Shown: positions 1 through 8,901 of the stretch, in pieces
How positions within the stretch are numbered: the stretch's first letter is position 1
How the letters are laid out: every line of letters begins with the position of its first letter
Source: Haberlea rhodopensis
Lineage: Eukaryota > Streptophyta > Magnoliopsida > Lamiales > Gesneriaceae
Direction: 5' to 3'
Assembly (NCBI GenBank): GCA_907163345.1
Contig: CAJQUN010000496.1
Coordinates: 62,001-126,000, forward strand
Length of the DNA: 64,000 nucleotides
Position numbers and translations under genes: made by a program
Notes under the pieces: model-generated
Told to the model about the DNA's origin: nothing
What the model saw: only the letters and a program-made list of their open reading frames with translations
Databases searched by the model: none

Positions 1-16
1 AAAAAATTTTTTTTTT

Positions 17-68
17 TGGGGCAAGGGGGGGCACTTGCCCCCCTTGCCTAAGAATGCCTCCGCCATTG
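17..68. repeat. G/C-rich hairpin at left edge, possible transposon terminus
   Basis: A G-run, a short spacer and a C-run form a strong inverted repeat (about 19-49), followed by a tract whose complement reads like CAATGGCGGAGGC. Termini of TTF-type hAT elements in plants often begin CAGTGGCGGAGCC, so this may be the tip of an element lying to the left of the window. A related G-rich, C-rich foldback recurs at 2041-2069. Assignment is tentative because the rest of the element is not visible. Confidence 0.35.
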
Positions 69-75
69 TTTGCAC

Positions 76-596
76 TAGGGGTGTTTATTGGCTTGACCCG
101 GTCCGGTCCGGACCGGAACCCGCCGGTTCCGGGTCCGTTAAGGACGGAACCAGTCCGATCCGGTAAGGAACCGGATCGGGTCCAGTACCGGTTCCACCGG
201 TTCCGGGCTGGACCGGTTCCAGGTATTTTAGAATTTTATTTTTTTTTTCTCGAAAAATTAAGGTATAACTTGTTGTGTGGAGGATTCGAACACGCAACCA
301 TCACCTTCTACTCTATAACTCTAACCAATTAAGCTAATGAGCCTTTGTGTTTGTAAACTAACATCAAATATATTTATCTATATTTAAAAAAATTAATTTT
401 TTTAAAATTAATGGATCCGGTTCCGGTTCCGTTTAATCCGGAACCGGTAAGATACCGGTTCCGGAACGGTAGAACCGATCCGGACCGGTATCTTACCGGT
501 TCGGAACCGGTTAGTCCGGTTCCGGTTTCGGACCGGACTAACCGGTCTGGTTTCCGGACCGGGTCCGGATCGACCCGATTCGATAAGCACCCCCTA
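76..596. mobile_element. Non-autonomous hAT element (521 bp) with tRNA-like core
   Basis: Terminal inverted repeats are TAGGGGTGTTTAT on the left and, read inward from the right, TAGGGGGTGCTTAT. The flanking 8-bp target duplication is GTTTGCAC (68-75) and CTTTGCAC (597-604), 7 of 8 identical, as expected for hAT. Both subterminal regions are packed with alternating CCGGTTCC and GGAACCGG motifs. No transposase is encoded; the small reading frames here are shadows of the GC-rich repeats. The middle holds a tRNA-like sequence on the minus strand. The right end closely matches the end of the transposase-bearing element at 7424 and, in opposite orientation, the element at 37171-37639. Confidence 0.9.
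279..343 (-). pseudogene. tRNA-like sequence (tRNA-Ile-like A and B boxes) inside hAT element
   Basis: Read on the minus strand, the segment starts GGCTCATTAGCTTAATTGG and ends GTGTTCGAATCC, resembling the acceptor/D-arm (A box) and T-arm (B box) of plant tRNA-Ile. The 3' side of the acceptor stem is missing and the anticodon arm does not fold convincingly, so a functional tRNA is unlikely. The second family member (37401-37455) keeps an even better A box but has lost the B box. Confidence 0.7.
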
Positions 597-638
597 CTTT
601 GCACTTTATCAAAGTTTCACTTGTTAAAAACAAGCTAA

Positions 639-1996
639 GGTAACCGTTTGAAGTGATGGATATGATAAGTAATGTAATGATTAAAAAGTTGTGAAATGAT
701 TGTAAAAATAGTATGTGATAAATTATATAATGTTTGATTGGAGGGATAAGATTATTGATAAGGATATATTATTTGATAAAATGACAAAAATACCCTCATA
801 TTATAATAATAAACTAATAACATTAATTATATTAATACACGTAATGTATGTCTAATAACAGATCATATAAGATATATAATATGTAATAATATTAATTATT
901 TTATTACTTATAATATAATATAAATAAAATATTAATTAGATATAATATATCTATACATATCTTGTAACTTATCTAATCATCCTCGTTATATCCTATGTCC
1001 AATATCGTATTTACACTTCAATCTCCTACTAACACTCTATTATAATATTAATAAAATAAATAAATAATAATAATAACCATAATAATAAAAAATATATATA
1101 AATTAATATATATAATCATAAAAATTTATATGTAATAATATTAATATAATACAGTGATCATAATATAGAATAATAATAATCATAATATAAATATATATAA
1201 TAACATTAATTATAATATATATATATTTGGGGGATGTATATATATAATAATAATAGTATAGATAATATATAATATTATATATTATTATTACATTATAATA
1301 TAATAATAATAAAGATATTATAATATTATATAATACAATAATCATAATATAATAGAATAATAATAATCATAATATATATATATACATATAATAATAATAT
1401 ATATATATATTATTATATGCATATATATTAATAATAGGAATATATATATAATTTATATACATTAGAAGAATAAAATATATATAGAGATAATCATAAGAGA
1501 GAAGAAAAACATAGGAAAGATATATAGAATAAGAATAATAATAAATAATAATAATAATAATAATAATAAAGTATATATAATATATAAAAATTCTTTATTA
1601 TAACATATTGTAATAAATTTTATTATTATTACATAATAATATATTATATTTATGCATATATAATACTAATAATAGTAAATATATAATTTATATCACATTA
1701 TTATTATATGATAATATATATATTATATATATTATATCTATATATATATATTATATATAATATACGTGCGTGCATGTGTGTATATATATATATATAATAT
1801 ATAATTATGTTGGAGGGAATTCAAATTTTGAGATAGTGAAAAAGGCGGGGAAGAGGTATTTATGTCATTTTGTTATAAAGTGGGATTAGAGTGTGATAAA
1901 ATATGGTGGGATAATTTGTGTTAAAATCGAAAAAAAATGGGATACTAAAAGTCAATACCGTGATAACTAATGTTATCACGGACTCCAAACGGAGCC
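639..1996. mobile_element. PIF/Harbinger (Tourist-like) element with A/T core
   Basis: The right end read inward is GGCTCCGTTTGGAGTCCGTG; the left end is GGTAACCGTTTGAAGTGATG. These are recognisable terminal inverted repeats of the GGCTCCGTTTGG kind. Both ends are flanked by TAA (636-638 and 1997-1999), the TWA target duplication expected of PIF/Harbinger. No transposase is present. The centre (about 840-1800) is almost pure A/T, which accounts for most of its length. Confidence 0.75.
840..1800. repeat. A/T simple-sequence core (TA, TAA, TAATA runs)
   Basis: Nearly a kilobase of alternating TA, TAAT and AATAAT tracts with very few G or C, lying inside the Harbinger-like element. Reading frames here, such as one rich in Ile and Tyr, are composition artefacts. 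It probably grew by replication slippage after insertion. Confidence 0.8.
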
Positions 1997-2040
1997 TAAA
2001 GGTAGTAGAACCTAGTCCCAAAGGCGGATAGAAGTGCAGA

Positions 2041-2070
2041 CCAGGGGGCACTTGCCAGTGCCCCCTTGTT
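2041..2070. repeat. G-run/C-run foldback related to window start
   Basis: A GGGGGCACTTGCC segment followed by AGTGCCCCC repeats the motif seen at 19-49. Removing the hAT element (76-596) and the Harbinger element (639-1996) brings the two foldbacks within about 140 bp of one another. They may therefore belong to one older element into which both others inserted. Confidence 0.4.
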
Positions 2071-3000
2071 TTTAATTATGAAATACTTATTATACCCTTA
2101 TATATTTATCAATTTTAAAAATCACTACTAAAATGTATAATTAAATGTTTTTGGTCCCAAATGCACAAATTACTTCTTTCTCTCAAACCCTACGTTAAAA
2201 CAAATCTCCCAAACCCTTCATCAAAACAATTCTGCACCTTCAATTCAGTCACTCTCATCAGTTCATTGTTTCAGGTTTGAATAATTAAAATTTTGATTTA
2301 TTTATGTGTAAACTAGGAGGAACATTCATTCAATGTTAAATCAATAGATTTACACTAATTTAATCCATCAATTTTTCCACATGGATTACTTTGACTTTTC
2401 AAATGTAATAAAAAAAGACCATCCATGTTTTAGTTTCATTATGTTTATAATGGATTTAATGAAAATGTTTATTTATTTGTTCTATTTAAAAATAAAATTC
2501 ACTGTTTAATGTATTAGTAAGTGCAAAAAAGAAAATCTGTGAAACAACTTATGATTTATGAAGATAAGATGAGCAGTGAAAGTGGAAGCCGGTTTTTAAA
2601 ATGTTGTAAAATGGCTCTTGAAGATTTCACATTCTTACACAATGATTAGTGTTCCCAGGGGCTCTTATTTCATGTAGAACATGTATGGTGCAATGAATTT
2701 TATTATAAATGTTAACTATTGTTCTGAAGAAAATGAATTTTATTAAATATGTGCTTTTACATCTTATTTGTTTAATTTCTTTAAACAAATATGAAGTTAA
2801 AAGATATCTTTATCTTTTCAAATATAAAGTTAAAAGATATCACGTCCTTTATCAAACGTGATGCTTCACCCTTCGATTAGAAATTGTTCATTCTTTCACA
2901 ATTACGCGAAGCACGTCAAATATAGAATCAAATAAATTGAGCAACCTCAAAATAGTAACGTAATGCAAGCTCCAACGCATATCAAAAGGGCGAATTATAG
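2071..3000. other. Non-coding, A/T-rich, no identifiable gene
   Basis: No reading frame, terminal repeat or RNA gene recognised. It lies 3' of the decayed TTF-type transposase and could be its tail or older intergenic sequence. Confidence 0.5.
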
Positions 3001-3004
3001 TGTT

Positions 3005-4372
3005 TTCTAGATTCAATCATCGTCCACTAGCAATCTCTTCATTTTCCAAGGCATGAGCAATCTTTGAAGCTTGTTTTTCTCGTAAATTATCTTTTCGCTT
3101 GCACGAGCCTCCAACCACATTAATCACATTAGAAATCAAAACAAAGAGTTCACAAATATGTATATGATTTTTCACCACAGCTACAAGAGCGAGTTGAAGC
3201 CGGTGCGCAAAACAATGGATATAATATGATGTTTCATTTTCTTTCAAGATAAGAGACTTTAAGCCATTAAACTCCCCTTGCATATTACTTGCTCCATCAT
3301 AACCTTGTTCATGCAACATTGATATGCTTAATACGTGTGAGTTTAAGAGATCTTCAAGTGCACTTTTAAGTGAGAGTCTCTTTGTGCATTAGACATGCTT
3401 AAATCCCAAAATTCTTTCAAGCACACGACCTCTTTTATCTACAAATCTCAAGACAACAGCCATTTGCTCCTTAGTTGACACATAACGAGCATCATCAAGA
3501 AGAACACATAAAAAACCATCATCAAGCTCTTCAATTATAGCTTTGGTTGTTTCAAATGCACAAGCTCTAACAATATCTTTCTGAATATGAGGAGCTATTA
3601 ACTTGAGATTTGTAGGGGCAATTCATGAGGGCAACTCTTCTGACATTCTCATTCTGATTTCCAAGGAATTTCAAAAGTTTCAGAAAATTTTCTTAATTGC
3701 TTGACTCCCCAGATTCATCATGACCACGAAAAGCAAGTCCTTGCTTCAAAAGCCATAGAATATCAATTGAAGCATTTAGTCGAGCTCTGTAATCTACTCT
3801 TGCTTCACCCGTCATTTTAACAAAAGTTTCCTCAATATGTTGCTTCTCATTTGAGTAAATCTTTACATTTACTAAAAGCTTGATTATGAGCACTATTAGT
3901 AGTTCCCTCATTCTTACGAAGCTTATCTTTGTTCTTCCAATCTTTAAAATCTTCACTTACAAAAGCATCACCCCCTCCTTGAGACCCAATCATTTTTGAA
4001 AGTTTAACAATAAAGACAAAAACCAGCATCCTTGCTTATACTATATTCCAACCAACTATATTCCTTGAACCCTGAACATTTAAACCTTCACAAATTCCCA
4101 TCGAAATCCGTTTGAGGGAACTTCTCAAGATTATGTTGGCAAGCACCACCTAAATAGTATTTTCTCCGAACTTTTTCACGAATATTAGGATGATAATCTA
4201 TAATTTTAGATCGTTTGCCATGATCTGAAGAAAGTTCTGGCAAGTCAGAATTTTCATGAATTATTTTTGGTTGCTCTTTAAGACTATGAGATAAAGCAAA
4301 GTCTATTGGAATTTCATGTAATTGAACACTGCTTTCCGGACTCACAACAAAGAGACGATTTTTTATCAACTT
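3005..4372 (-). pseudogene. hAT transposase pseudogene, TTF zinc-finger type
   Basis: Fragments read from right to left. The TTF-type zinc-finger N-terminus (4369-4088) has a DYHPNIREKVRRKY motif. Next come a FVSEDFKDWKNKDKLRKNEG/NSAHNQA segment (about 3970-3870), a RLNASIDILWLLKQGLAFRGHDES segment (about 3790-3700, in a different frame), then the DUF4371-like core with KEQMAVVLRFVD-type sequence (about 3470) and a GYDGASNMQGEFNGLKSLI block with IHCFAHRLQLALVA (3319-3150). This order matches TTF/ZMYM-like hAT transposases of plants. Frames change several times and stops interrupt it. The C-terminal dimerisation region is absent, so the gene is dead and truncated. Confidence 0.85.
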
Positions 4373-4389
4373 TTTTTATAATACTTCAC

Positions 4390-4820
4390 TTTAAAGAGAC
4401 GATTGTTGGATCATCTGTATAATAGCAGGCTTGATCTCGAAATTGTTAGCCTGGAAGGTTGGTCTCGTGATACTAGACAGTGATCCATGGAATGAAGGGT
4501 GGGCATAGTCCATGAGTGATCTTGCAACTGGTGGTACTGGAACATCCTCGTTATTAGTCATTAGTGCTCTTGCTTGCCTTAGCCTATTTTGACAACTACG
4601 TTCGATCTAGGAGTCAAAAGGTTCAAGTGAGGCTTGCTACTCCTTAGCATGCACCAAAGGATAATAACCTACAAAGATTAACACAAGAACAAAAACAGTA
4701 GAAGCGTAGAGAAAATAAACAAAAAAAATCAAAAATAACAAAAAACAAATGACTAAACTATAGTCAACTAATCTCGTATGATATTATTTAAACTAGTCCC
4801 CGGCAACGGGGCCAAAAACT
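4390..4820 (-). mobile_element. Internal fragment of LARD-like retroelement
   Basis: This precedes, on the plus strand, a primer-binding-site-like sequence (4797-4814) that matches the 3' end of plant tRNA-Asp at 17 of 18 positions. Context and the adjoining LTR mark it as the leader of a minus-strand element of the family that is complete at 15519-20953. The left boundary is uncertain, since it abuts the TTF transposase relic. Confidence 0.6.
4797..4814 (-). promoter_or_regulatory. Primer-binding site complementary to tRNA-Asp
   Basis: TCCCCGGCAACGGGGCCA on the plus strand equals the 3' end of plant tRNA-Asp except one base. It lies 6 bp from the TG end of the LTR at 4821. It fixes the element's orientation as minus. 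Confidence 0.75.
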
Positions 4821-5695
4821 TGATCTCTGTTATTTTAAACAGTATTTTCCAGTGTAGCGATTATGTACCGCAAGTGCACGGTGTCAAATTTAGTATAATG
4901 ATATGAAAAGTACGAGTGTCGAATCACGAGGACTAGAAAATAAGTACCAAACTCAATTAATTAAACTATATTTAGTCTCCGATAACTGGTTATGATTATT
5001 TAATTAAATTGACTAATTAACTCAATATTCAACCCAAACAAACAATAGGGAATGAAAATAAGATCAATAGAGACAATTATTAAGACTTTTATTCAACCAT
5101 GTAATCCCCCATAATTCGCCTCATAGTTAAGGTTTGAATTCAAACGTTCTAAGGTGACGAGTTTTCCTAATGCACTTGTTATAACTTGGTCCGGCTATAA
5201 CAAATCTACTACTAACTTTACAAAAAGTCACTCATGTATCATTATTGAACAATTAATATTGCATGTCGATCTATGAAAACTACTAGCCTTCGATACTAGA
5301 TATTTATTGCTATCACACATGTATTTGACTTTATCTCTCGATCTCAGTCTGAAATCCACGGCATAAATTACTATATCGTATTGCAATCTACTATGGTCGA
5401 TTCAATCACAATAAATAATCATTCAAAGATGGCCAAACCCTCAGAAACATGAATCAAAATAAATTATGCACAAAGATATGTAAGAATCAATCAAAAACCT
5501 TAAATTGAATCATGGGTTCATACAAAGGATCCCCTAAATCTTGACAACAAATCGTCATCAAATAATAATGCATCAAATTGTTTTGCAACATTCTAAACAT
5601 CAAAATCTAATGAAAATATAGAACAAAAGTTAGAAATACAGAAATAACGAGAGGTGTTGACTCCTTGCGTTCCTCTGTCGTCCCGTCTCTTCCGA
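4821..5695 (-). mobile_element. Truncated LARD-family LTR
   Basis: It begins TGATCTCTGTTATTTTAAACAG and runs parallel to the two LTRs at 15519 and 19579, with the same AGTGTAGCGATT and GTGCACGGTGTCAA blocks, including the TCTCGATC-rich middle. It stops near 5695 where BED-type hAT coding sequence resumes, so about a third of the LTR is missing. More diverged than the pair at 15.5-21 kb, hence an older insertion. Confidence 0.7.
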
Positions 5696-5696
5696 C

Positions 5697-6886
5697 GCGT
5701 CTCCTTTGTAAGGTAACATAGCATTCAGCATATTATACAACAAATTCCACATAGTTTCTATTGGTGATGAAAAAAGAAGATGCTTTAAATCATTATATAA
5801 GCATAATTGTTTCCAATCACGCTTAACACTGCTCGTGCGTAACCATTTAGCGCGGTATTTCATTTTCTCAATACATGCTGAGTGGTTGTCCTCATAACAA
5901 CTTTAACAGCCAAATTAATAACATTATATGCACATCTAACATGAAAAAAAACACCATCAAACATTGGTTCAAATAGGTCTTTAAATCACGCATCGCAACA
6001 TTGTTATTTGCAGTGCGTTGCCTAATGTGATTGAAAATACCTTATCCTGAATTCCATAACGTTTACAAGTGTTGAATATATATTTAGCAAATAACCAGTA
6101 TGTGCACAATCTAACTCATCTAAAGACTCCATTTTTGCATACACCAATTATCATCAATCCAATGACAAGTGACAACAAGATATGAATTCGAATTTACATT
6201 TATCCAAATATCGGTTGTTAAGGTAACCCTACAAGTCAAACTAGAAAGATGTTCAAATATTTTGAATTTTTATTCAACACATACGTCCATACAATTTCTG
6301 TTTAGTGTGTGCCTAGAAATATGTTTACACATGGGATGTATAGACGAAGCAAATTCAATGAAATTAGCATGTTCAGCTTGTATAAAATGTAGTTCACATC
6401 TAATCACATATCTAACAAGTGACATACGGTTAATTTCAACAGTTAAAATAAAATGCGTGCCAGTGAGAACATTAATTTGTGCTTGTGTTGCTTCTCTACC
6501 TAATGATTGTAATGTTCTCATCAAAATTATGTTTTTTACTAAGTGTTTTTTAAATGTTCCGGTGCCTCCATTGAAACCACCAGCTTTATATGAATATTGT
6601 ATCTTACATAATTTACATATTGTAACAGATTCATTAGCACCTTCTTTTTGAGCGAGTTCAAAGTGATCTCATATCTTACTTCTTTTGGTATGAGTCTGTT
6701 GTCTACTGCTGTTGTAGTGGCTCCGGATGACTCCACTTGTTGTCTCTCTTGGGCTTGGGCAGCAGGAGGTTCGGCAAGTTGTTCGGGTTGTTGCGTTCCG
6801 ACGTTCATAGATGAACCACCAACATTGAGGTCAGAAAAAAAATCATAACTTTCATTTAACTCAGGAATTGACACATGAAAGTTCAT
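5697..6886 (-). pseudogene. hAT transposase pseudogene, BED zinc-finger/RICESLEEPER-like
   Basis: The start is placed at the ATG at 6886 (MNFHVSIPELNES). A Ser/Gln-rich N-terminal tail (to about 6700) leads to a BED-type finger with CKLCKIQYSYK and a following GTFKKHL (about 6640-6545), reached after a frame change. Next are an IRCELHFIQAEHANFIEFASSIHPMCKHISRHTL block (6425-6290) typical of the transposase core, degenerate sequence with FFHVRCAYNVINLAV (about 5960-5900), and ETMWNLLYNMLNAMLPYK (about 5765-5705). Several frameshifts and stops are visible and the RNase-H-like C-terminus and hAT dimerisation domain are lost. Confidence 0.85.
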
Positions 6887-7123
6887 TGCCGAAGATGAAC
6901 TAAGTGATAGACAACCGGGGACGAGACCCGATTGCGACCCCGACTACGATCAGCGCTGCAAGATGAAGATGTCATTATTTTATAAGTAAAATGCAAATAG
7001 CACAATGAAGAGAAAAATATGAGATTGAACTATACAACTTTGAAAGAATGAATTGTGAGGATATACAAATCACAACACACCTATTTATAGTTTTTATAAA
7101 AAAAATTAAAAAATAAAAGAAAT

Positions 7124-7194
7124 CTGAACGTTTGGCAAGAACTTTAGAGTCGTTGCCAAACGTTCAGTAACGCAACGACTATAAAGTTGTTGCC
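7124..7194. other. Two overlapping, mutually exclusive hairpins in hAT leader
   Basis: A perfect 14-bp inverted repeat pairs 7124-7137 with 7154-7167. A second, 23-bp inverted repeat (20 of 23 matched) pairs 7134-7156 with 7172-7194. The arms overlap, so only one stem can form at a time. The site lies between the transposase start and the GC-rich terminus. Confidence 0.8.
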
Positions 7195-7424
7195 TTGCTG
7201 AAACACTTTATTTTTTTTCGAAACATACCGGTTCCGAAATCGAAACCGGTCTGGTAGCACTGGAACAGGTGGTGCTACCGGTTTGAAAGCACGAAACCAC
7301 CTTGACCGGTTTTTTACTGGTTCCGGAGCGTTTCGGAACCGGTTAGCCCGGTTTTGGTTCCGACCGAGCTAACCGGTTTGGTTCCGGGCCGGGTCCGGAT
7401 TGACCCGACCCATAAGCACCCCTA

Positions 7425-7680
7425 ACTGTAGCCTGTTCTCTTTGATATATCGGCGTTGATTTTTTAAATAATGTTATGAATCCCAACCCCGATCACACCA
7501 ATTCTATTCGATATATCTATTCTCTATTGCAACTAATTCCTTTTTCATTCTATCCCAAGTGCACTACTGGTACAGATGTGGAAAACAAGAAATTGAAATT
7601 AATGCAACTAAGTTTTCTTCTATACATAATTTATCCTCTTGAATTAAACCAATCCTAGCGCATCAGAAAGAAATCACAAT
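7425..7680. other. Non-coding spacer, nothing recognised
   Basis: Flank of the hAT terminus; one short open frame (7476-7658) shows no recognisable motif or family resemblance. Confidence 0.4.
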
Positions 7681-8250
7681 ATTATTGTGATTCAAGAACA
7701 CTAGCAGAACAGCGTCTGTTCATAGCAATCAAGAAGACTGTGCACGCTTACTGCTTCTACTCCAACGATGAACAATCTCTATCAGTATGTGAATCGCACG
7801 TCATAAAGATCAATATCATGCGATAAACAGAGCATAAAACAATAAGGAAAGAGTGAGAAAGAAATGACATCGGATTTACGTGGTTCGACCTTCAATCTAG
7901 CCTACGTCCACGGGAGAGGGGCGATTCCATTAAGCACCAAACCAAGAGCAATTTACATATTACAACACACTCAAATTTCTTTCTCAATTCTCTCCCAATC
8001 AAACTAGGTACAAGAGAATTCCCCAAGAAATTGGCCCACTTTTGTTTCTCTCCTCTCAATCTGATTTCCTTTCACTCTTGTCTTTCAAGAAAGAAGTTTC
8101 CAGCCTCTCAAGAAAGAAAACGATGCCCTTGTTCTTCTTCACCAGAACCGCTTCGCTCGCCTCTCTCTTTCTGTTGGCACTTGAAACTTCTAATCGCCCA
8201 CCTTCCTGTTTTAGTTTTCATCTCCACGCTTTTAAAGGCAATATGAGGAA
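7680..8250. mobile_element. LTR-like fragment
   Basis: It contains ATTTACGTGGTTCGACCTTC followed by CTACGTCCACGGGAGAGGGG, a signature common in LTRs of plant retroelements and seen again at 51990-52035. Pyrimidine-rich sequence follows. No clear TG/CA ends or target duplication could be fixed. The two overlapping frames near 8031-8254 are not convincing genes. Confidence 0.5.
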
Positions 8251-8493
8251 ATAATCTCAGCCCCTTGAATTTCCTTTACTATTTGAATGGTTATGATTAA
8301 ACCTGCATAATTAAAAGCCAAAAACAAAAACAAGGCATAAAAGGGAAAAGATGTAAACGTGCACATAGACAATTATTCAAGTCAAAAATAACAAATTCAT
8401 AATTTTTCCCATCAAATATTGGAATGGGCATAGTTATAATGAATCTTGCGAATTTTTTTAATGGAATGATGTCATATATATATATACTGAACG
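8251..8493. other. Non-coding spacer, nothing recognised
   Basis: A/T-rich; the right part (8447-8485) shares a TTTAAATGGAATGATGTNATATATA string with 12228-12260. Confidence 0.4.
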
Positions 8494-8510
8494 TGGCTCT
8501 GATACAAATT
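8494..8510 (-). promoter_or_regulatory. Primer-binding-site-like sequence, initiator tRNA-Met type
   Basis: TGGCTCTGATACAAATT directly left of the LTR is the complement of a TGGTATCAGAGCCA-type primer site with one base lost. It is in the orientation expected downstream of a minus-strand 5' LTR. Confidence 0.55.
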
Positions 8511-8838
8511 TGTTGGGTACCAAAATAATATTTGATGATTGAATTTGGAACTGGAATTATAACTGTAGTAGGAAATGAGTTGGAGCAAGCTACTAAGAAT
8601 TAATAAAGGAATGATTTATGAGCAAATTGTAGAACTTGAAGTTGTAAGAATCCTCACTACTTTTTCATACTTCATCATTGCCTTATATAGGCTAATATGA
8701 TGAATACACATCAGACAAATTTAAACCAAGTTCAACCAAGCATGCTTTACTTTTAATAAAGCATGCTACAAGTTTGAGAAACTTGTACCCATTACTTTTG
8801 ACCACAATGCATACAAATTAAATTAATAATATTTTACA
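8511..8838 (-). mobile_element. Ty1/copia LTR, family A (328 bp)
   Basis: It runs from TGTTGGGTACC to TTTTACA, with a purine-rich tract on its right (read minus: AAATTAAGGAGGG) and a primer-binding-like site on its left. Partial copies occur at 10748-10813 and 12911-13223, each next to the same polypurine tract and each followed by copia RNase H fragments, tying this LTR to that copia family. Confidence 0.7.
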
Positions 8839-8901
8839 CCCTCCTTAATTTGTAATGCATGTGCGATTTTTGAATTGCTCCATTTTTCTGAAGATATTGT
8901 C

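Larger units (their letters stand above)
5697..7424 (-). mobile_element. Partial hAT element, BED/RICESLEEPER type, with terminal region
   Basis: The right terminus (7424) ends CATAAGCACCCCTA and its last ~220 bp are GGTTCCGG/CCGGAACC repeats, near-identical in style and order to the ends at 596 and 37171. Inside lies a decayed transposase gene read leftward. The other terminus is missing, having been cut by the LARD fragment at 5695. This is the only member of its family in the window that encodes transposase. Confidence 0.75.

Noticed and set aside
279..343. Functional tRNA gene
   Set aside because: A and B boxes are tRNA-like but the acceptor stem cannot pair and no anticodon loop is convincing.
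6169..6651. 160-aa plus-strand ORF
   Set aside because: It is antisense to the decayed BED-type hAT transposase, whose minus-strand motifs are clear.
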